Positions 9,045 through 17,987 are shown, numbered from the stretch's first letter. The stretch is DNA of 64,000 bases from Haloactinopolyspora alba (GCF_003014555.1 NZ_PYGE01000006.1:186001-250000), one strand, 5' to 3'. The notes: generated from the sequence alone by a model not told the origin. A program made the numbers and translations.

Positions 9045-9401
9045 CTAGCCGAACGGGCGGACGCCGGTGCTGCCCTCGGGGGCGTAGACCGCCATCGCTC
9101 CGATCGCCACGCCCAACGCGTCGCTGAGAACCAGCAGCCGGCCCGCGTAATGCCGGATCTCGCCGTCGGCGCACAGCACCGGAAGGTCGGCGGCCAGGTC
9201 ACGGACCTGCGGGTGGTCCATCGCGCGGCGGAAGCCCGTCCAGTGCGCCTGCCTCAGGTGCTCCGGCACGATCAGGTCGAGGCTGCGTCCGACCGCCTCC
9301 TCGGCGCGATGACCGAACAGCGCGACCGCGCCGTCGTTCCACCGCGTGATCACCCCGTCGGTGCCGGCCACGACGATCGAGTGCTCGGCTATCGCCACCA
9401 C
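9045..9401 (-). CDS. small PAS-domain protein
   Basis: A 118-residue protein that is almost entirely one PAS fold: [20 protein letters not shown], then [20 protein letters not shown], then HWTGFRRAM and a closing strand set. It has no output domain, so it may sense a ligand or light or redox state and act through a partner. The GTG start at 9401 overlaps the esterase stop by 13 bases, so the two genes are made from one mRNA. Such stand-alone PAS proteins are known in actinobacteria but their partners are mostly undefined. Confidence 0.8.
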   Translation of the reverse strand: MVAIAEHSIVVAGTDGVITRWNDGAVALFGHRAEEAVGRSLDLIVPEHLRQAHWTGFRRAMDHPQVRDLAADLPVLCADGEIRHYAGRLLVLSDALGVAIGAMAVYAPEGSTGVRPFG

Positions 9402-10399
9402 GTCCCTCGCCCCGTACCGGGGCCGTCGTCGCGCTTGAACTGTTCACGCAGCCACAGCAGCTGCTCACGGATCTGGAACGTCTGACCGCCCTCGTGCTTG
9501 TTGTACGTCCACACCCGGATCTCCTTCGGGCCGGCATGGTGGTTGAACGAGCCGAACACCGTCGACGGCGGGCAGATCGGGTCCATCAGCGCGACGCTGT
9601 ACAGCGCCGGCACCTCGCTGCGCACCGCGAAGTTCATGCCGTCGAAGTACGAGAGCGTTCCGAACACCTGCTCCTCCTGGTCGCGGTGGATCGACAGGTA
9701 GGTGCTGATCTCGCCGTAGGGCAGCGTGTCGACGATCTCGGTGGCCCGGCGGAAGCCGGTCAGGAACGGCACGTCGATCATCGCACCCATCAGGCCCGGC
9801 CGCAGCGCCGCCACCGCCTGGGTGATGCCGCCGCCCTGGCTGCCTCCGGCGACCACGACGCGGTCACCGTCGACCAGTGGATGCGAGACGGCCGCGTCCA
9901 CCGCGCGGACGGCGTCGGTGAACACCCGCCGGTAGTAGTACTGGTCCGGGTCGAGCACGCCGCGCGTCATGAACCCCGGGCTCTGCGGGTTGTCGCCGCC
10001 GACCGGATCGGGTGTGTCACCCGGCGTGCCGGCCGAGCCCTGCCCGCGGGTGTCCATGACGAACGTCGCGCACCCGGTGGCCACGAAAGCGAGCCAGTCG
10101 TGCGGGAACCCACGGCCGCCGCCGTAGCCGATGTACTGCACCACCGTCGGCAGCGGCTCCGACGCGCCCGCCGGGACCAGCAACCATCCGGCGATACGGT
10201 GCCCGCCCCAGCCGGCGTAGGTGACGTCGTACACGTCCACGAGGCCGAACCCCGCGTCGTACGGCGTGAACCGGGCGTCCAGTGGGAACGCCGCGGCCTC
10301 GGCGAGCGTGCGCGACCAGAAGTCGTCGAAGTCCGGCTGCTCGCTGCGCTCGGGACGGTACTCGCGCAGCTCTGACAGGGGCAGGTCGAACAGCGGCAT
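9389..10399 (-). CDS. acetyl xylan esterase / cephalosporin-C deacetylase (CE7 family)
   Basis: A 336-residue CE7 carbohydrate esterase that removes acetyl groups from xylo-oligosaccharides or similar acetylated compounds. The CE7 marks are all present: the RGQG motif (about 118-121), nucleophile in GGSQGG (Ser187), acid in MDPICPP (Asp273) and His in NKHEGG (His302). No signal peptide is seen, so it acts in the cytoplasm on imported acetylated oligosaccharides, as CE7 enzymes usually do. GGAGG stands 8 bases before the ATG. The next gene, a PAS protein, overlaps its end. Confidence 0.93.
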   Translation of the reverse strand: MPLFDLPLSELREYRPERSEQPDFDDFWSRTLAEAAAFPLDARFTPYDAGFGLVDVYDVTYAGWGGHRIAGWLLVPAGASEPLPTVVQYIGYGGGRGFPHDWLAFVATGCATFVMDTRGQGSAGTPGDTPDPVGGDNPQSPGFMTRGVLDPDQYYYRRVFTDAVRAVDAAVSHPLVDGDRVVVAGGSQGGGITQAVAALRPGLMGAMIDVPFLTGFRRATEIVDTLPYGEISTYLSIHRDQEEQVFGTLSYFDGMNFAVRSEVPALYSVALMDPICPPSTVFGSFNHHAGPKEIRVWTYNKHEGGQTFQIREQLLWLREQFKRDDGPGTGRGTWWR

Positions 10400-10559
10400 C
10401 GGCGTCGCCTCCAGAACATCGCACCGCGGCCGGCATCGGTCGTCGCAGCCTAATGGACCGTACGGCCGATCGCCGGGACGCGCCCGGCCGGCGGGCCCAC
10501 CGGACCGGTAGAACGCGCAGGTCACGGCGCGTTCGATGACGGAACGGGCCGGATCGGAC

Positions 10560-10565
10560 TAGATT
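10560..10565 (+). promoter_or_regulatory. -10 element of a leaderless promoter for the YbaK gene
   Basis: TAGATT is followed by 6 bases and the ATG at 10572, with no ribosome site between. The layout matches leaderless actinobacterial transcripts. Confidence 0.6.
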
Positions 10566-10571
10566 GCCCCA

Positions 10572-11066
10572 ATGAGTGCAACGCGCCAACGATCAAGCAC
10601 CCCTGCGACAACGGCGTTGGAACATGCTGGCGTGCCGTACACCCTGCACCCCTACACCCACGACTCCTCCGCGCCGTCGTTCGGGCTCGAAGCCGCACGC
10701 GCGCTCGGCGTGGTTCCCGCACGGGTGTTCAAGACGTTGCTGGCCGAGATCGACGACGCGTTCGTCGTGGCCGTCGTCCCCGTGTCCGGCTCGCTCGACC
10801 TGAAGGCGCTCGCCCGGGCAGCCTCGGGCAAGCGGGCGGTCATGGCCGCCACCTCCCGCGCAGAGCGGGCCACCGGGTACGTCGTCGGTGGCATCAGTCC
10901 CTTCGGCCAGCGCAAGAAGCTGCCGACCGTCGTCGACGAATCGGTGTTCGACCACGAGACGGTGTACGTCTCCGCCGGGCGCCGGGGACTGGACCTCGAA
11001 ATCACGCCATCGAATCTGGTGCGGACGACTGAGGCGAAGACCGCGACCATCGCCCGCGTCAGCTGA
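10572..11066 (+). CDS. ybaK: Cys-tRNA(Pro)/Cys-tRNA(Cys) deacylase, YbaK/EbsC family
   Basis: A 164-residue trans-editing protein that hydrolyses Cys wrongly attached to tRNA-Pro. It shows the YbaK pattern: HPYTHDSSAPSFGLEAARAL, the catalytic-loop lysine in RVFKTLL, GYVVGGISPFGQRKKLP, and the C-terminal GLDLEITPSNLVR. Length is normal. It is transcribed alone, divergent from the CE7 esterase and convergent with the membrane protein gene at 11260. The promoter appears leaderless. Confidence 0.94.
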   Translation: MSATRQRSSTPATTALEHAGVPYTLHPYTHDSSAPSFGLEAARALGVVPARVFKTLLAEIDDAFVVAVVPVSGSLDLKALARAASGKRAVMAATSRAERATGYVVGGISPFGQRKKLPTVVDESVFDHETVYVSAGRRGLDLEITPSNLVRTTEAKTATIARVS

Positions 11067-11157
11067 TCACGTCGGGCTCGTGTGACGATCACTCGGATCG
11101 ACGCCGCCGAGGCGGCCAGCAGCGAGCATCGACATACGAATCTGCGCGCGAACCACA

Positions 11158-11189
11158 CCACGACACGACGACGCCACGACACGACGACA
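11158..11189. repeat. 16-base tandem duplication
   Basis: CCACGACACGACGACG at 11158-11173 is followed directly by the same unit with one final change at 11174-11189, in the gap between two convergent genes. A weak hairpin follows near 11203-11218. Confidence 0.7.
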
Positions 11190-11259
11190 CCCGGACACCA
11201 GTACGGCGTTACGCCGCTGCGGGCACGCGCAGGCCACCAACGGCTGTGTCACACGAACG

Positions 11260-11808
11260 TCATTTCGGTGCTGGCTGCCCCGGGACGGCGAACGGGGTCC
11301 GGTCCTCACGGAAGACCGCGACGACGGCGACCACGACCGTGGCCACCATCGACCACACGATGAGCCCCGCCTGCGTGTCCATGCGCAGCGGGACCGCGTG
11401 CTCGGTTCCGTCGGCCAGGCCGGAGACGTCGCCGGACGGGCCGAGCAACCAGCCGGTCAGCTGCGCGAGCAGCGACCCGCCGACACCCAGCACCGCCAGT
11501 GCCAGCAGCACGGTCACCGGGCGCCGCGGGTGACGCGCCGCGAACGTCACCGCCGTGACCAGTCCACACGCCCCTGCGAGCAGCGCGAACCTCGCGTCGC
11601 GGTCGAACAGCTTCTGTCCCTCGTGCGCGTCGACGGCCAGTTCGCCGCCGACCACCACGCCGGTGACCTCCGGCGCCAGCAGCCACCACAGCACGCCCAT
11701 GCCGGCACCCAGCACCACCGTCGCCACGACGACCTCGGTGAGCACCCGCAGCGTCCCCGCGCCGGCGTGGCCGAGCCGCTGCGCGCGGGTCTCGGTCACG
11801 TCAGACAC
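11260..11808 (-). CDS. four-helix membrane protein of unknown function
   Basis: A 182-residue protein with four predicted membrane helices, at about residues 24-45, 74-91, 97-122 and 147-166. The loop between helices 1 and 2 (VVGGELAVDAHEGQKLFDRD) is acidic. Overall shape recalls the actinobacterial DUF2567 proteins, but I cannot confirm the family by eye. The GTG start at 11808 lies inside the end of dnaE, overlapping it by 13 bases, so it is co-transcribed with dnaE. No enzymatic motif is seen. Confidence 0.75.
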   Translation of the reverse strand: MSDVTETRAQRLGHAGAGTLRVLTEVVVATVVLGAGMGVLWWLLAPEVTGVVVGGELAVDAHEGQKLFDRDARFALLAGACGLVTAVTFAARHPRRPVTVLLALAVLGVGGSLLAQLTGWLLGPSGDVSGLADGTEHAVPLRMDTQAGLIVWSMVATVVVAVVAVFREDRTPFAVPGQPAPK

Positions 11809-14800
11809 GACGGGCCCAGCAATGCCTTGAGATCACCCATCAGCGCGGTGGACGGGGTCACCCGCAGTCCGTCGGCCAGGCGCATCACGGTGGTCCGGCC
11901 CGAACCCGTCAGTCGCAGGTGCACCTCGGTCACGCCGGGATGCGTGACCAGGACGTCCTTGAGCCGGTCGACCATCGGCGGCGTGCAACGGCTGGCCGGC
12001 ACGGACACCACGATCGGCCCGGTCGGACCATCCGCGAGGTCCGGCAGGCTCAGCTCGCTGGCGATCAGCTGCGGGGACTCCTCGCGGCGGTCCAGCCGGC
12101 CCTTCACCACGACGATCTCGTCCTCGGCGAGCTGCAGCGCGTACAGCTGGTACGTCGCCGGGAAGAACATCGTGTCGATGCCGCCCTCGAGGTCCTCGAT
12201 CGTGACGATGGCCCACGTGTCGCCGCGCTTGCTGACCTTGCGCTGCAACGACGTGATCAGCCCGGCCACCGTGACGGTGGTGCCGTTGGGCACCTCGTCC
12301 TCGTCGCCGAGCGAGGAGATGGTGTGGTCCGACGCGCCGGAGATCACGTGCTCGAGCCCCATCAGCGGGTGGTCGGACACGTACAGGCCGAGCATCTCGC
12401 GCTCGTAGGCGAGCTTCTGCTTCTTGTCCCACTCGGACAGTTCGGGGACCGCGACCTCGAAGCTGCCGCCGTTGTCCTCGGCGGCCCCGCCGAACAGGTC
12501 GAACTGCCCGACCGCCTCGTTGCGCTTGAGCGAGATGACCGTGTCGACGGCGTCGTCGACCACCGCCGCCAGCGCCCGGCGCGCATACCCGAGCGAGTCG
12601 AACGCACCAGCCTTGGCCAGCGACTCGACGACCCGCTTGTTGCAGACGTTGACCGGCACCTTGTTCATGAAGTCGGGGAACGACTCGAACCGGCCCTCGT
12701 CGTTGCGGGCGGCGACGATGCCGTCGACGACGTTGGAGCCCACGTTGCGGATGGCGGTCAGCCCGAACCGGATGTCGGTGCCGACCGCAGTGAAGTCACC
12801 CGCCGACTCGTTGACGTCCGGCGGCAGCACCTTGATGCCCATGTGGCGGCACTCGGACAGGTAGAGGGCGGTCTTGTCCTTGTCGTCGCGCACCGACGTG
12901 AGCAGCGCAGCCATGTACTCGGCCGGGTAGTTCGCCTTGAGGTAGGCCGTCCAGTACGAGATGACGCCGTAGGCGGCGCTGTGCGCCTTGTTGAAGGCGT
13001 AGTCGGAGAACGGGACGAGGATGTCCCAGAGCGTCTTGATGGCCTCTTCGGAGTAGCCGTTCTCCTTCATCCCCGCGGCGAAGCCGACGTACTCGGCGTC
13101 GAGGACCTCTCGCTTCTTCTTGCCCATGGCCCGGCGGAGCAGATCCGCTTTGCCGAGCGTGTACCCGGCCAGCTTCTGCGCGATCTCCATGACCTGCTCC
13201 TGATAGACGATCAGGCCGTAGGTCGTGCCCAGGATGGGTTCGAGGGCGTCGGCGAGCTCGGAGTGGATCGGCGTGATGGGCTGCTGGCCGTTCTTGCGCA
13301 GCGCGTAGTTGATGTGGCTGTTGGCGCCCATCGGCCCCGGCCGGTAGAGCGCACCGACCGCGGAGATGTCCTCGAAGTTGTCCGGTTTCATCTGCCGCAG
13401 CAGCGAGCGCATCGGGCCGCCGTCGAACTGGAACACGCCGAGAGTGTCGCCGCGACCCAGCAGCTCGTAGGCGGCCTTGTCGTCGAGCGGAAGCGCCTCG
13501 AGGTTGACCGGGTCCTTGCCGTTGCGGACGATGTTGCGCAGCGCGTCGTCGAGGATCGTCAGGTTGCGCAGGCCAAGGAAGTCCATCTTGACCAGGCCGA
13601 GATCTTCGCAGGTCGGATAGTCGAACTGGGTGATGATCGCGCCGTCCTGCTCGCGCTTCATGATCGGGATGGTGTCGAGCAGCGGCTCCGACGACATGAT
13701 GACGCCGGCCGCGTGCACACCCCACTGCCGCTTCAGGTTCTCCAGGCCCTTGGCGGTGTCGACGACGTTGCGCACCTCGGCGTCGGACTCGTACAGCGAG
13801 CGGAACTCGCCGGCCTCGGAGTAGCGCGCGTGCTCGGTATCGAAGATCCCGGTGAGCGGGACGTCCTTGCCCATGACGGCCGGCGGCATCGCCTTGGTGA
13901 TGCGCTCACCCATCGCGAACGGGAATCCGAGGACGCGGCTGGCGTCCTTGACCGCCTGCTTGGCCTTGATGGTGCCGTAGGTGACGATCTGCGCCACCCG
14001 GTCGCTGCCGTAGCGGTCCGTGACGTAGCGGATGACCTCGCCGCGCCGACTCTCGTCGAAGTCGACGTCGAAGTCGGGCATCGACATCCGCTCGGGATTG
14101 AGGAACCGCTCGAAGATGAGCCCGTGTGGGAGCGGATCGAGGTCGGTGATGCCCATGGCGTACGCGGCGATGGACCCGGCACCGGAGCCGCGGCCGGGGC
14201 CCACCCGGATGCCGTTGTCCTTGGCCCAGTTGATGAAGTCGGCGACCACCAGGTAGTAGCCGGCGTAGCCCTTGCCGGTGACGACCTCGGTCTCGTACTC
14301 GGCGCGCTTTCGCGCCTCGTCCGGGATGCCGCCCGGGTAGCGCTTGTGCAGCCCGGTCTCGACCTCCTTGACGAACCAGGAGACCTCGTCCTCACCCTCG
14401 GGTACCGGGAACCTGGGCATGTACGCGCCCGGCTCCTCGTAGAACTTCACGTCGCAGCGCTCTGCGACCAGCAGCGTGTTGTCGCAGGCCTCGGGCAGCT
14501 CCGACCACACCTCGCGCATCTGCTCGGGCGACTTGAGGAAGTAGTCGTCGCCGTCGAGCTTGAACCGCTTCGGGTCGGCCATGGTGGACCCGGACTGCAC
14601 GCACAGCAGCACCTCGTGCGCCTTGGCGTCGTCCTTGTGCGTGTAGTGCAGGTCGTTCGTGGCCAGCAGCGGCAGGTCGAGTTCCTTCGCCAGCCGCAGC
14701 AGGTCGTCGCGGACGCGCTTCTCGATGTCCAGGCCGTGCTCCATGACCTCGACGAAGTAGTTGTCCGTGCCGAAGATGTCGCGGAACTCCGCCGCCGCGG

Positions 14801-15356
14801 CCACCGCCTCCTTGTACTGGCCGAGGCGCAGCAGCGTCTGCACCTCGCCGCTGGGGCACCCGGTGGTGGCGATGAGCCCGCCGGCGTACGTCTGCAGCAG
14901 CTCCCGGTCCATCCGCGGCTTGAAGTAGAACCCCTCGATCGAGGCGAGCGAGGACAGCCGGAACAGGTTGTGCATGCCGCCGGTGTTCGCGGCCAGCAGC
15001 GTCATGTGGGTGTACGCACCGCCGCCGGACACGTCGTCGCCGGAACCGTCGCCCCAGCGCACCCGCACCTTGTCGAACCGGCTGGTGCGCGGGGTCACGT
15101 AGGCCTCGGTGCCGATGATCGGCTTGATGCCGTGCTTCTTGGCCTTGCTGTAGAAGTCGTGGGCGCCGAAGACGTTGCCGTGGTCGGTCATGGCCAGCGC
15201 CGGCATCTCCAGCCGCGACGCCTCGGCGAACAGGTCGTCGACCCGGGCCGCACCGTCGAGCATGGAGTACTCGGTATGCACGTGCAGGTGGACGAAATTC
15301 CCTGCATTGGACCCAGCGCTCGACACGACTGCTGCCGCCTCCTCGGGGATCGACAC
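11796..15356 (-). CDS. dnaE: DNA polymerase III alpha subunit
   Basis: The replicative polymerase catalytic subunit, 1186 residues, of the normal actinobacterial DnaE1 size. An N-terminal PHP domain begins with HLHVHTEYSMLDG; the polymerase active site carries PDFDVDF (about 427-433, the catalytic aspartates) and GPGRGSGAGS; a clamp-binding QFDLF motif lies near residue 940; an OB fold and a C-terminal domain follow. The start is uncertain. The GTG at 15356 lacks a good ribosome site, while GAGGAGG inside the frame would serve the in-frame GTG at 15326 with long spacing. The last 13 bases overlap the membrane protein gene. Confidence 0.97.
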   Translation of the reverse strand: MSIPEEAAAVVSSAGSNAGNFVHLHVHTEYSMLDGAARVDDLFAEASRLEMPALAMTDHGNVFGAHDFYSKAKKHGIKPIIGTEAYVTPRTSRFDKVRVRWGDGSGDDVSGGGAYTHMTLLAANTGGMHNLFRLSSLASIEGFYFKPRMDRELLQTYAGGLIATTGCPSGEVQTLLRLGQYKEAVAAAAEFRDIFGTDNYFVEVMEHGLDIEKRVRDDLLRLAKELDLPLLATNDLHYTHKDDAKAHEVLLCVQSGSTMADPKRFKLDGDDYFLKSPEQMREVWSELPEACDNTLLVAERCDVKFYEEPGAYMPRFPVPEGEDEVSWFVKEVETGLHKRYPGGIPDEARKRAEYETEVVTGKGYAGYYLVVADFINWAKDNGIRVGPGRGSGAGSIAAYAMGITDLDPLPHGLIFERFLNPERMSMPDFDVDFDESRRGEVIRYVTDRYGSDRVAQIVTYGTIKAKQAVKDASRVLGFPFAMGERITKAMPPAVMGKDVPLTGIFDTEHARYSEAGEFRSLYESDAEVRNVVDTAKGLENLKRQWGVHAAGVIMSSEPLLDTIPIMKREQDGAIITQFDYPTCEDLGLVKMDFLGLRNLTILDDALRNIVRNGKDPVNLEALPLDDKAAYELLGRGDTLGVFQFDGGPMRSLLRQMKPDNFEDISAVGALYRPGPMGANSHINYALRKNGQQPITPIHSELADALEPILGTTYGLIVYQEQVMEIAQKLAGYTLGKADLLRRAMGKKKREVLDAEYVGFAAGMKENGYSEEAIKTLWDILVPFSDYAFNKAHSAAYGVISYWTAYLKANYPAEYMAALLTSVRDDKDKTALYLSECRHMGIKVLPPDVNESAGDFTAVGTDIRFGLTAIRNVGSNVVDGIVAARNDEGRFESFPDFMNKVPVNVCNKRVVESLAKAGAFDSLGYARRALAAVVDDAVDTVISLKRNEAVGQFDLFGGAAEDNGGSFEVAVPELSEWDKKQKLAYEREMLGLYVSDHPLMGLEHVISGASDHTISSLGDEDEVPNGTTVTVAGLITSLQRKVSKRGDTWAIVTIEDLEGGIDTMFFPATYQLYALQLAEDEIVVVKGRLDRREESPQLIASELSLPDLADGPTGPIVVSVPASRCTPPMVDRLKDVLVTHPGVTEVHLRLTGSGRTTVMRLADGLRVTPSTALMGDLKALLGPSCLT

Positions 15357-15501
15357 ACACCACGCGAGAGGGCTCGCGAGAAGGAACGGGAGCTACCCTA
15401 TGCGCCCTCGAAGGCGCCGGCTCGCAGACTCTCCGGGCACGCCACGGGACTGTGACGAAAGTGACGGATGTGTCGCGTGTGATCGCCGGTTCGGTGGCCG
15501 G

Positions 15502-16512
15502 TCATCCCCGCCACACCGGCGGCGTTCCGTCGTCTCGGGCCTCGGCCACGTCCAGCCCGGCGGCGATCACCGCGTCGACGATGCCGGCCAGCCGAGCGGC
15601 GCCCAGTGACGGCGCCCGGCCCGCCATCGCCCGCACGATCGCCGCTTCCCGGTCGGCGTCGCGGCCCGCGTACCCGCCGACGGGCTTGAGCTGCTGGATA
15701 CGCCCCGCCAACGCCACCCGGTGCTCCAGCAGCGTCGCCAGCGCCGCGTCCACCCCGTCGAGCGCCTCCCGGCACCCCGGCACCGAATCCGGCACCGCCT
15801 GGCGCACGAGGGGCGCCAGCCGGGTCGCGGCCTCGCGCGCCTGCCCCACGTCGCCGGCCGTCACCGGACCGGACAGCCACAGCCCGTCCGCCCCGCCGAC
15901 GACGGCCACGGCCGCCTGCGCCGCCACGGACGCGGTGTCGACGTCGGCGAGCACCGGCACGCCGTGACGCCGGGCCTGTTCCAGGGCCGGCAGGTCATCG
16001 GCATCGACCAGGACGGCGTCCGCCCCTGCTCGCCGGGCAGCTTCGGCCACGTCACCGGGCGCGCTGTCGCGGCGCAGCCGGAGCACGACCGCCGCGTCAC
16101 GCGCCGCGGCAGCTGTGTGCCGCTGCGGGGCGTCCACGGACTCCCTGGCCGGCTCCCGGTCCGGGCCGGCGGCGTCGTCGGCCACCACCACGACGGAGGC
16201 ACCCGAGTGCGACGCGGCCGTGTAGCGAGCGGATCCGCCGTCCGGCTCCGCCGTGAGATCGACCAGTACGCCCGGGCCGGTGACGTTCGTGGCGCCGTCC
16301 ATGTCGATGCCGGCAGTGGAGCCCGTGGCAGCGTCCACGTAGGCGGGGTCCACATAGGCGGCGTCCACGTAGACGGCGTCCGCGCCGGTTCCGGGCGGGG
16401 CGACGATCGGGACGCGCGGTCCGCCGACGGTCACGCCGTCGGCGAGGACCAGCCGGGCCTTTCCTCGTCCGTGCGGGGACGGCTCGGTGGCGCGCGAGGC
16501 GGGTGCGGTCAC
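15502..16512 (-). CDS. chorismate mutase (AroQ type) with a long N-terminal TIM-barrel-like extension
   Basis: Residues from about 247 to 325 match the AroQ chorismate mutase fold, with counterparts of the E. coli active-site residues in order: Arg in CREALDG, Arg in LLEHR, Lys in RIQQLK, and Asp/Arg/Glu in DADREA. It should convert chorismate to prephenate for Phe and Tyr. The first 245 residues are Ala/Val/Asp rich; GADAVLVDADD, GVPVLADVD and GGADGLWLSGP look like beta-strand ends of a barrel, perhaps a decayed DAHP-synthase-like or similar domain. They also hold the repeats DAVYVDAAYVDPAYVDAATG. AGGAG precedes the GTG by about 7 bases. An upstream leader peptide and hairpin set suggest control by aromatic amino acids. 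Confidence 0.7.
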   Translation of the reverse strand: MTAPASRATEPSPHGRGKARLVLADGVTVGGPRVPIVAPPGTGADAVYVDAAYVDPAYVDAATGSTAGIDMDGATNVTGPGVLVDLTAEPDGGSARYTAASHSGASVVVVADDAAGPDREPARESVDAPQRHTAAAARDAAVVLRLRRDSAPGDVAEAARRAGADAVLVDADDLPALEQARRHGVPVLADVDTASVAAQAAVAVVGGADGLWLSGPVTAGDVGQAREAATRLAPLVRQAVPDSVPGCREALDGVDAALATLLEHRVALAGRIQQLKPVGGYAGRDADREAAIVRAMAGRAPSLGAARLAGIVDAVIAAGLDVAEARDDGTPPVWRG

Positions 16513-16576
16513 TGATGGCTCCTGTTCCGGCGCAGCCGCCCGCAGCGAGCCGGCCGCGCGTCGCCGTGAATGACGA

Positions 16577-16606
16577 AAGGCCCCAGGCGAGACGCCTGAA
16601 GGCCTT
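16577..16606 (-). terminator. attenuator hairpin upstream of the chorismate mutase gene
   Basis: On the minus strand AAGGCC-TT-CAGGCG-TCT-CGCCTG-G-GGCCTT forms a stem of about 13 bp with one bulge and a 3-base loop, then TTTCGTCATT. It lies between a short leader reading frame and the chorismate mutase start, where a transcriptional attenuator would be. Confidence 0.75.
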
Positions 16607-16637
16607 GGGTGCCGACTCGGGTGTGGAATCCGCGGTG

Positions 16638-16697
16638 CTACGTCCGACCGCGGCCGGCCACCCGGGCCGGCTCGGTAAAGACGTGATAGCAGCGCAT
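16638..16697 (-). CDS. probable 19-residue aromatic leader peptide
   Basis: ATG at 16697 opens MRCYHVFTEPARVAGRGRT and stops at TAG (16638-16640). Tyr, His and Phe codons (codons 4, 5 and 7) lie immediately before a hairpin (16653-16671) that is followed by a terminator-like hairpin (16577-16606). Ribosome stalling at the Tyr or Phe codons would favour an alternative fold and read-through into the chorismate mutase gene. The start appears leaderless, 6 bases after TAGCAT. This is inferred from layout; expression is not shown. Confidence 0.6.
   Translation of the reverse strand: MRCYHVFTEPARVAGRGRT
16653..16671 (-). promoter_or_regulatory. leader hairpin 1:2 of the attenuator
   Basis: GCCGGCC-CGGGT-GGCCGGC on the minus strand forms a 7-bp stem inside the leader reading frame, starting three codons after its Phe codon. 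Its 3' arm (GGCCGGC) can also pair with the GGCC of the terminator's 5' arm, giving a possible antiterminator. Confidence 0.55.
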
Positions 16698-16703
16698 GCG
16701 CTC

Positions 16704-16733
16704 ATGCTAGCCGAACGCCCACCGCCGGGTCCA
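16704..16733 (-). promoter_or_regulatory. promoter of the leader / chorismate mutase transcript
   Basis: TGGACC (16728-16733) and TAGCAT (16704-16709) are 18 bases apart on the minus strand. The leader ATG follows the -10 by 6 bases. Confidence 0.55.
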
Positions 16734-16780
16734 TTGTCCGGACAGAACCGCCCGCATACCGAGACGGCACGGCCCCGGAG

Positions 16781-16980
16781 GTCACCTGATCGTCTCCACG
16801 ATGCGGACACCCGGTGATCAGGTGACAGATCGGCGCCCTGCGGCCGCGAACCGTCACCTGATCATTCGGTGTCCGCTTCCCGGACATGATCAGGTGACAG
16901 AAGCGTGGCTCCCCGACCCGGAGACGTCACCTGATCACGCTCGCCGCAGCGATCAGGTGCACAAACGACGATCAGGTGAC
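16781..16980. repeat. seven alternating copies of GATCAGGTGAC
   Basis: The 541-base gap between the chorismate mutase and rluD genes holds seven copies of an 11-base motif: reverse at 16781, 16853 and 16926; forward at 16816, 16888, 16951 (9 of 11 bases) and 16970. They form three inverted pairs. The first two pairs have equal 24-base loops and repeat at a 72-base period, and the second loop has its own TGTCCG-CGGACA stem. They lie past the rluD stop and so may act as terminators, or may be binding sites. The stretch 16981-17053 shows nothing more. Confidence 0.85.
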
Positions 16981-17053
16981 GCACCGCAGGCTCACGACCA
17001 ACGGACGAAGCCCGAAGCCCGTAGCCGAAGCCTGAGGGCCGGTGGCAGCAGAC

Positions 17054-17977
17054 TCACGCGGCGAGGCGGTCGAGCGCGACCTGCAGGTCGTCGGGGTACG
17101 CGGCGTCGTACTCGACCCACTCTCCCGTGTCCGGGTGCTCGAAACCGAGACGGCAGGCGTGCAACCACTGCCGGGTGACGCCCAGCCGCTCGGCCAGCGA
17201 GGGGTCGGCCCCGTAGGTCAGGTCGCCCACGCACGGGTGGTGCACCGCCGCCATGTGCACCCGGATCTGATGCGTCCGCCCGGTCTCGAGGTGGACCTCG
17301 AGCAGGCTCGCGGCCGGGAACGCCTCGAGCGTCTCGTAGTGGGTCACGCTGGGCTTGCCGCCGGAGACGACGGCCCACCGATAGTCGTGCGTGGGGTGCC
17401 GGTCGATGGGCGCGTCGATGGTTCCGCGGGACGGATCGGGGTGCCCCTGGACCAGCGCGTGGTACACCTTGTCGACCGTGCGCTGCTTGAACTGGCGCTT
17501 CAACGACGTGTACGCCCGCTCCGACTTCGCCACCACCATCACGCCGCTGGTCCCCACGTCCAGCCGGTGCACGATGCCCTGACGCTCCGCGGCGCCGCTG
17601 GTGGTCACCGTGAACCCGGCGCCGGCGAGGCCGCCGACGACCGTCGGCCCCTGCCAGCCGGGGCTCGGGTGCGCCGCCACGCCCACGGGTTTGTCGACCA
17701 CGACGACGTCCGAGTCGTCGTGGATCACCCGCATCCCCTCGACCCGCTCGGGGACGACCGTCACCGGCGCGGGCGCCGCCGGCATGTCGACGTCGAGCCA
17801 CGAGCCGCCGTGCACGCGGGCGGACTTCACCGCGACCTCGCCGTCGAGGGCCACCTGCCCGTCGGCGACGAGCGACGCCGCCCGTGTTCGCGACAAGCCG
17901 AACAGCCGAGACAACGCAGCGTCCAGCCGTTCGCCGTCGAGCCCGTCCGGGACGGGCATGCTGCGATGGTCGGTCAT
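17054..17977 (-). CDS. rluD: RluA-family pseudouridine synthase (RluD-like)
   Basis: A 307-residue enzyme that isomerises uridine to pseudouridine in 23S rRNA. An N-terminal S4 RNA-binding domain (about 14-65, [18 protein letters not shown]) is followed by the catalytic domain with HRLDVGTSG (Asp140), and by RTHQIRVHM and GDLTYG. In actinobacteria this gene normally follows lspA; here it follows the DksA/TraR gene by 10 bases and no lspA is present. Which uridine is modified cannot be told; RluD is the usual label by synteny. Confidence 0.92.
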   Translation of the reverse strand: MTDHRSMPVPDGLDGERLDAALSRLFGLSRTRAASLVADGQVALDGEVAVKSARVHGGSWLDVDMPAAPAPVTVVPERVEGMRVIHDDSDVVVVDKPVGVAAHPSPGWQGPTVVGGLAGAGFTVTTSGAAERQGIVHRLDVGTSGVMVVAKSERAYTSLKRQFKQRTVDKVYHALVQGHPDPSRGTIDAPIDRHPTHDYRWAVVSGGKPSVTHYETLEAFPAASLLEVHLETGRTHQIRVHMAAVHHPCVGDLTYGADPSLAERLGVTRQWLHACRLGFEHPDTGEWVEYDAAYPDDLQVALDRLAA

Positions 17978-17987
17978 GCGCGCGGCG

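Noticed and set aside
11919-15455. An 1178-codon open frame antisense to dnaE
   Set aside because: Only an out-of-frame mirror of the dnaE sequence; the dnaE product is clear on the other strand.
16781-16980. CRISPR array
   Set aside because: The repeated 11-base motif alternates in direction, spacers are uneven, and no cas gene is nearby.
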